From an uncultured Dehalococcoidia bacterium (GTDB lineage: Bacteria > Chloroflexota > Dehalococcoidia > Lucifugimonadales > UBA3495): a stretch of DNA of 64,000 bases. Location of the stretch: contig OY282456.1 of assembly GCA_958296225.1 (NCBI GenBank), positions 2,046,001 to 2,110,000 of the forward strand. Reading direction: 5' to 3'. Below, in pieces: positions 59,976 through 64,000 of the stretch (position 1 is the first letter of the stretch; each line of letters begins with the position of its first letter). Both the position numbers and the translations under genes were made by a program. A model generated the notes under the pieces. It was not told where the DNA came from, ran no database searches, and saw only the letters and a program-made list of their open reading frames with translations.

Positions 59976-61106
59976 ATGCCTGACCCCAACAAACACCAGC
60001 ATCGTCCCGAACCCCGCTTTGACTGGTTTATTCCCATAGATGGCGACGGCGACCGGGCCGGCACGCTGCGCGCGCAACGCCCGCCCACCTTTGACTACCT
60101 GCGCCAGGTGGCCGAAACCGCCGAAGCGTGCGGCTTCTACTCGATGCTCATCCCCACGCGGTTCGCCAACGGGCTGTTTGCCGAGGATGCGCCCCTGGCC
60201 GAAACCTGGACTACCGCGACGGCGCTGGCGGCGGTAACGTCGCGCATCCGGTTTCTGGTGGCGGTGCGGCCCGGCTTCATCGCGCTGGGCCTGTTCGCCC
60301 AGATGGCGGCGGCGCTGCACCAGATTTCCGGGGGGCGGCTGGACATCAACATCGTGCCCGGCGGAATCCAGAACGATTTGGAGCGGGTGGGCGAGGTCAG
60401 CGACCACGCTACGCGCTACGAGCGGGCCGAGGAGTTTATTGAGGCGTGCCGGGCGCTGTGGCAGGCGCCGCAGCCGGTCAGTTACGCCGGGGATTTTTAC
60501 CGGCTGGCGGGAGCATACTGCGCCCCCGCGCCCGGGGACGACGCGCCCCGGTTCTATCTGGGCGGCGCATCACCCCGCGCGCTGGGCCTTGCGGCGCGGC
60601 AGGCGGACGTGCATCTGGGCTGGATTGAGCCGCCGGACGATACGGCGCAGCGCATCGCCAATTTACGTGAACGGCTCAATGATGCCAACCGTCCCTTGAC
60701 GCTGGGCCTCCGCACCCATCTGGTCATCCGCGACGATGAACCGGCGGCCTGGGATGCGGCCCGCAGCCTCATCGCCGACGCCGCGCCGGAGGTGAAGGCG
60801 CAGCGCCAATCAGCTATCGTGGGCACGCCTATGGTGGGGCAGCAGGCGCAGGCGCGGGAAGCACCAGACCACCGGCTGGGGCGGCACCTGTGGAACGGGC
60901 TGTCGGAGGTGAGGGTCAATTGCGGCAGCGCGCTGGTAGGCACGCCGGACCAGGTGGCCGATGCGCTGCTGGCCTACTGGCGTCTCGGCATCGACGAATT
61001 CATCCTGAGCGGGTTTCCCCACGTGGAGGAATGTCGCCGGGCCGCCGGGGAATTGCTGCCCCGGCTGCGGGAGCGCATCGCAGCGGAAAACGGAGCCGGC
61101 ACATGA
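59976..61106 (+). CDS. LLM-class flavin-dependent monooxygenase (alkanesulfonate-monooxygenase-like)
   Basis: A 376-residue FMNH2-dependent monooxygenase of the bacterial-luciferase-like family. FDWFIPIDGDG, TSRIRFLVAVRPGFIALGLFAQMAAALHQISGGRL and INIVPGGIQNDLERVGE are typical of SsuD-type alkanesulfonate monooxygenases, and RFYLGGASPRALGLAARQADVHLGW is the FMN/substrate-binding region. The substrate is uncertain: SsuD releases sulfite from sulfonates, other family members oxidise recalcitrant organics. It stands alone, with its flavin reductase not in the window. Expansion of this class is known from SAR202 Chloroflexi. Confidence 0.88.
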   Translation: MPDPNKHQHRPEPRFDWFIPIDGDGDRAGTLRAQRPPTFDYLRQVAETAEACGFYSMLIPTRFANGLFAEDAPLAETWTTATALAAVTSRIRFLVAVRPGFIALGLFAQMAAALHQISGGRLDINIVPGGIQNDLERVGEVSDHATRYERAEEFIEACRALWQAPQPVSYAGDFYRLAGAYCAPAPGDDAPRFYLGGASPRALGLAARQADVHLGWIEPPDDTAQRIANLRERLNDANRPLTLGLRTHLVIRDDEPAAWDAARSLIADAAPEVKAQRQSAIVGTPMVGQQAQAREAPDHRLGRHLWNGLSEVRVNCGSALVGTPDQVADALLAYWRLGIDEFILSGFPHVEECRRAAGELLPRLRERIAAENGAGT

Positions 61107-61152
61107 ACCGGGGATTTAACGCCGCGACGCCAGGACGCAGAGCTGTACTCTG

Positions 61153-64000
61153 ATGCAAAGCGTTGCCCTGTTACTTTGGCTGCTGCCCCGGCGGATGCGC
61201 TCGGCCTGGGGGCTGCTGGCAGTTACGGCTTTTGGCGTTCTGGCGGCGGTGACCATCATGGCCCTGGGGGCGATGTACTCGCAGGCGCTGGCCGAGGCCG
61301 GGTTGCGCCACTCGCTGGCCGTTACGTCGCCGGTGGTCATCAATACGCAGATTGTGGTGCGCAACCGTCCGCTGGGGCCGGAGGACTATGCCGCGCTGCG
61401 TACCGATATTGAGGGCATTATTGATGAGGACGTGGGCTATCTGCTGCGGGGTCGGAACCGCTACGCCAAGATGCTGCCCACGCTGCCCTTCACCCAGGTC
61501 GGCGCGCCCTACGGGATAAACGACGTCCCGCTGGGGCGGCCCTTTTTCGTAACCGGGTTCACCGAAAACGCCCGGCTGGTCGAGGGGCGCTGGCCGTCGG
61601 ATACGGTAACGCAGGATGCGAACGGCCGGCCCCGCGTAGAGGGCGTGCTGGGCGTTGACACCTCGCGCCTGATGGGCTGGGGCGTGGGCAAGGAAGCCTG
61701 GCTGGTGGTGTTCCCCGGCGAGGAACCGGAGTCGGCGCAGTATATCTCCGTTGACATCGTGGGCCTGACCGAACCCATCGACCCACGGGCGGAATACTGG
61801 ATGGGCGCTGCGGATTACTTCCGCATATCCGACTGGGAAGGCCGCCCGGTGGCCCCCATCTACGTAACGGAGCCGGCGTACTTCGACGGCATCGGAGTCC
61901 CCTTCCCGACGCTGGTAGGGGACTACGGCTGGTTCCTGTATATCGACCCGGACATCATCAGGGCGGGCACGGTTCAGGACACGCGGGACGACTTGACCGC
62001 GCTGGAAACGGACATCAACAGCCGGTTTCCCCGCTCTTACATCCTGACCGGGCTGGAGAACAGCCGCAATACGGGCCTGCTGGCAACCTACCAGCGGGAG
62101 TTGACGCTGGCGCGCGCGCCGCTGTTCCTGTTCATCTCGCTGGTGGTAGTGGTCATCCTGTACTTCCTGGCGCTGGCGGTGAGCCTGCTGGCCGGGGCCC
62201 GCTCCGCCGAGTCGTCTATGCTGCGGAGCCGGGGGGCCAGCGTAGTGCAGGTGGGCGGCCTGCTGGCGTTGGGCGAGGGTCTGGTAGTGGTGGTCGCCAC
62301 CGCGATCGGGCCGCTGCTGGCCTGGGGGATTGGCAGCCTGCTGCTGGTAGGCACCATCAACCCGGCGGCCCGCGCCGGCGCCGGCGAAACGCCGCTGGAT
62401 GTATCCCTGTCCTGGCCAATGTACGCCATGGGCGCCGTGGGCGGCCTGTTGAGTCTGGCGGTGCTGACGGTGGCCGGCGGCAGTCTGGCGCGGCTGGGGA
62501 TACTGGACTTTCTGCGGGCGCGGGCGCGTCCCCCGTCGGCGCCGTGGCTGCAGCGCTACTATATCGACCTGCTGGCCGTGATTGCGCTGGGAGTGCTCAT
62601 CTGGCAAATCCGGCAGCGCGGCGGATTCGTGGAAGGCACGCTGACCGGACGCGGGCCGGCGCTGGACCCGTCGCTGCTGCTGGCGCCGTCGGCCGCGCTG
62701 CTGACGCTGGCCTTTCTGCTGCTGCGCGCGCTGCCGTGGCTGATGGCGGCCACGTCCTGGGCGGCCCAACGGACGGCGCCGGCCTGGGTGTCGCTGTCGC
62801 TGCGGCGGATGGCGCGCCACCCGCTGCCCTATGCGTCGCTGACCGTGGTGGTTACGCTGGCGGCAGCGTTGGGAGTGTTCGCCGGGTCGTTCCAGACCAC
62901 CCTCGCCCGCAGCGAGGCCGACCAGGCCAACCATCGCATCGGCGGCGACATTACCCTCGGCGGGGCCGGTTTCATCGGACGCACCGCGGCGGAGCGAGTG
63001 GCCCGGCTGAACGCCATCGACGGCGTGGCGGCCGTCTCGCCGGTGATTCGCGAGTCCGTGGGCTTCATCGACGGGCCGACGCAGCGCGGGTCGGCGCTGG
63101 GGGTTGACCCGATTACGATTGCGCAGGTCTCATGGTGGCGGGATGACTTTGTCGACGGGGAACCGGCGACGCTGGACACGCTCACCGCGCCGCTGCGTCG
63201 CACGCTGACGCCCCGCGCCGCCGGCGTCGCCCTGCCCGACGGAACGCGGCGGGTCGGCATCCGGGTGCGCCGGGACGATGGGCAGAACGTGGGGTCGTCG
63301 GTGCCCCTGCCCAGCTATCGGCTCTGGATGCGGATTGGCAACGAGCGCGGGTTCTATCGCAACCTGGAGTTGGGCACGCTGGCGCCGCAGTTCGGCGGCG
63401 ACGAAGGATGGCAGCAGCTGACCGCGCCCCTGCCCGAGGAGAGCGTAACCGCATCGCGGGAAGACAAATGGCGGGTGGTGTCGGTGTACATATCCGGCGA
63501 TTCCTTTGCGCGGACTCCGCCGGGCGGGCTGTCCTTCGACGACATCACGGCCCACGGCGCCGGGCTGCCCGCGGCCGGGCTGGTAGTGGAAGGGTTCGAG
63601 GACGTGGGGCCGTGGGTGGCGCTGCCCCAGGGCGGCGCCGTCCCCGACCGAGCCGAGCGGACGGCTGACTCTGCCCACAGCGGCGGCGCCGGTTTGTCCA
63701 TCAAGTGGGAGGAACCGCTGGGCCGGTCGCCGCGCGGCATCATCATCCCGCCGGGGCCGCTGCCCTTGCCGGCCATCGGCGGGCCGGGGTTCAACGCCGG
63801 GCAGCCGGTGCGCTTCACGATTGATGGCTACATCGTGCCGACGCAGGTAACAGCCACGGTGAACCACTTCCCGACGCTGGACGCCGGCCGGTCTTTCGTA
63901 GTGCTGTCGGTGTACGAACTGCGGGCCTGGCTGGCGCAGGCGCCGGGAGCGCAGCCCATTACGCCTAGCGAGTGGTGGTTTGACATCGCCGACGACGTAC
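61153..64000 (+). CDS. FtsX-like ABC transporter permease (partial, runs off the window)
   Basis: An open frame of 949 codons from ATG 61153 to the window edge with no stop. Residues 20-45 are a first membrane segment (LLAVTAFGVLAAVTIMALGA), then a large extracytoplasmic domain; about residues 318-345 and following contain LFLFISLVVVVILYFLALAV, SMLRSRGASVVQVGGLLALG + EGLVVVVATAIG, the FtsX/MacB-type permease block. A second set of segments follows near 520-570 and a second external domain starts before the edge. These are large permeases of efflux or lipoprotein-type ABC systems; the ATPase may lie beyond the edge. Confidence 0.8.
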   Translation, partial: MQSVALLLWLLPRRMRSAWGLLAVTAFGVLAAVTIMALGAMYSQALAEAGLRHSLAVTSPVVINTQIVVRNRPLGPEDYAALRTDIEGIIDEDVGYLLRGRNRYAKMLPTLPFTQVGAPYGINDVPLGRPFFVTGFTENARLVEGRWPSDTVTQDANGRPRVEGVLGVDTSRLMGWGVGKEAWLVVFPGEEPESAQYISVDIVGLTEPIDPRAEYWMGAADYFRISDWEGRPVAPIYVTEPAYFDGIGVPFPTLVGDYGWFLYIDPDIIRAGTVQDTRDDLTALETDINSRFPRSYILTGLENSRNTGLLATYQRELTLARAPLFLFISLVVVVILYFLALAVSLLAGARSAESSMLRSRGASVVQVGGLLALGEGLVVVVATAIGPLLAWGIGSLLLVGTINPAARAGAGETPLDVSLSWPMYAMGAVGGLLSLAVLTVAGGSLARLGILDFLRARARPPSAPWLQRYYIDLLAVIALGVLIWQIRQRGGFVEGTLTGRGPALDPSLLLAPSAALLTLAFLLLRALPWLMAATSWAAQRTAPAWVSLSLRRMARHPLPYASLTVVVTLAAALGVFAGSFQTTLARSEADQANHRIGGDITLGGAGFIGRTAAERVARLNAIDGVAAVSPVIRESVGFIDGPTQRGSALGVDPITIAQVSWWRDDFVDGEPATLDTLTAPLRRTLTPRAAGVALPDGTRRVGIRVRRDDGQNVGSSVPLPSYRLWMRIGNERGFYRNLELGTLAPQFGGDEGWQQLTAPLPEESVTASREDKWRVVSVYISGDSFARTPPGGLSFDDITAHGAGLPAAGLVVEGFEDVGPWVALPQGGAVPDRAERTADSAHSGGAGLSIKWEEPLGRSPRGIIIPPGPLPLPAIGGPGFNAGQPVRFTIDGYIVPTQVTATVNHFPTLDAGRSFVVLSVYELRAWLAQAPGAQPITPSEWWFDIADDV

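Noticed and set aside
61171..62934. 587-codon open frame on the minus strand
   Set aside because: Antisense to the FtsX-like permease; Arg/Gln/Gly-rich translation, no domain.
1..64000. CRISPR arrays, tRNA or rRNA genes
   Set aside because: No regularly spaced repeats with unique spacers, no cloverleaf or rRNA-like stretches were found by eye; the only regular repeats are the coding repeats at 11389-11990 and the AEGR tails.

Overview
The window is a GC-rich bacterial chromosomal segment (the low-GC patches are mostly restriction-modification and hypothetical genes) with genes packed in short overlapping operons. The content suggests a free-living or host-associated Chloroflexota bacterium, possibly of the SAR202/Dehalococcoidia type. 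It has four class III (CaiB/BaiF) CoA-transferases, a crotonase, a divergent SDR, a MaoC-like dehydratase, an SsuD-like flavin monooxygenase, a glycolate-oxidase-type GlcDEF set, a DUF1501/DUF1800 pair and a CtaG-like protein. This assignment rests on gene content only; no rRNA or other phylogenetic marker is present apart from peptidyl-tRNA hydrolase.

Layout. 1-4.7 kb: hypothetical genes, a methyltransferase-HNH fusion, a broken antitoxin, a second HNH gene and a three-gene cassette with its own promoter. 4.8-11.2 kb: glcF, glcE and glcD on the minus strand, split by a complete type II restriction-modification (R-M) module between glcE and glcD. 11.3-16.5 kb: coiled-coil repeat protein, NHL beta-propeller, DUF1800, PH-domain and DUF1501 genes. 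17.7-19.9 kb: a large secreted GLUG-type surface protein whose start lies behind a 16-nt homopolymer tract. 20.7-25 kb: pth, a secreted zinc metallopeptidase, a CHC2-zinc-finger protein and nudC. 25-28.3 kb: four copies of a small membrane/charged-tail gene around an ethanolamine-type permease. 28.3-33.7 kb: two further methyltransferase loci, one with a nonsense-interrupted HTH-endonuclease fusion, plus intact and chimeric aspartic protease genes. 33.8-37 kb: CoA-transferase and SDR genes. 37-49 kb: two large nuclease-methyltransferase paralogues flanking a CoA-transferase, a protease/DUF2283/nuclease cluster, a MaoC-like dehydratase and a tandem MazF-like toxin. 49-53.3 kb: membrane proteins and two more CoA-transferases. 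53.5-56.4 kb: a Zn-ribbon DNA methylase with a NotI-family endonuclease. 56.5-64 kb: EthD-like protein, YtkA/CtaG copper-oxidase assembly pair, small membrane genes, flavin monooxygenase, and a large FtsX-like permease running off the right edge.

How it fits together. Two programmes are interleaved: catabolism of organic acids and CoA thioesters, and an unusual density of DNA modification/restriction (seven distinct methyltransferase loci in 64 kb) with small toxin-antitoxin-like genes. The defence genes are not in one island; they sit between, or inside, metabolic operons. Short duplications, chimeric ORFs and in-frame nonsense codons around them show that the region is recombining actively. 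The strongest candidates for something undescribed are the mobile HNH tail module, the HTH-endonuclease fusion interrupted by a TGA, the homopolymer-controlled surface protein, the fused two-domain MazF toxin with an unfamiliar partner, and the repeated membrane/tail gene family that exists both fused and as stand-alone tails.
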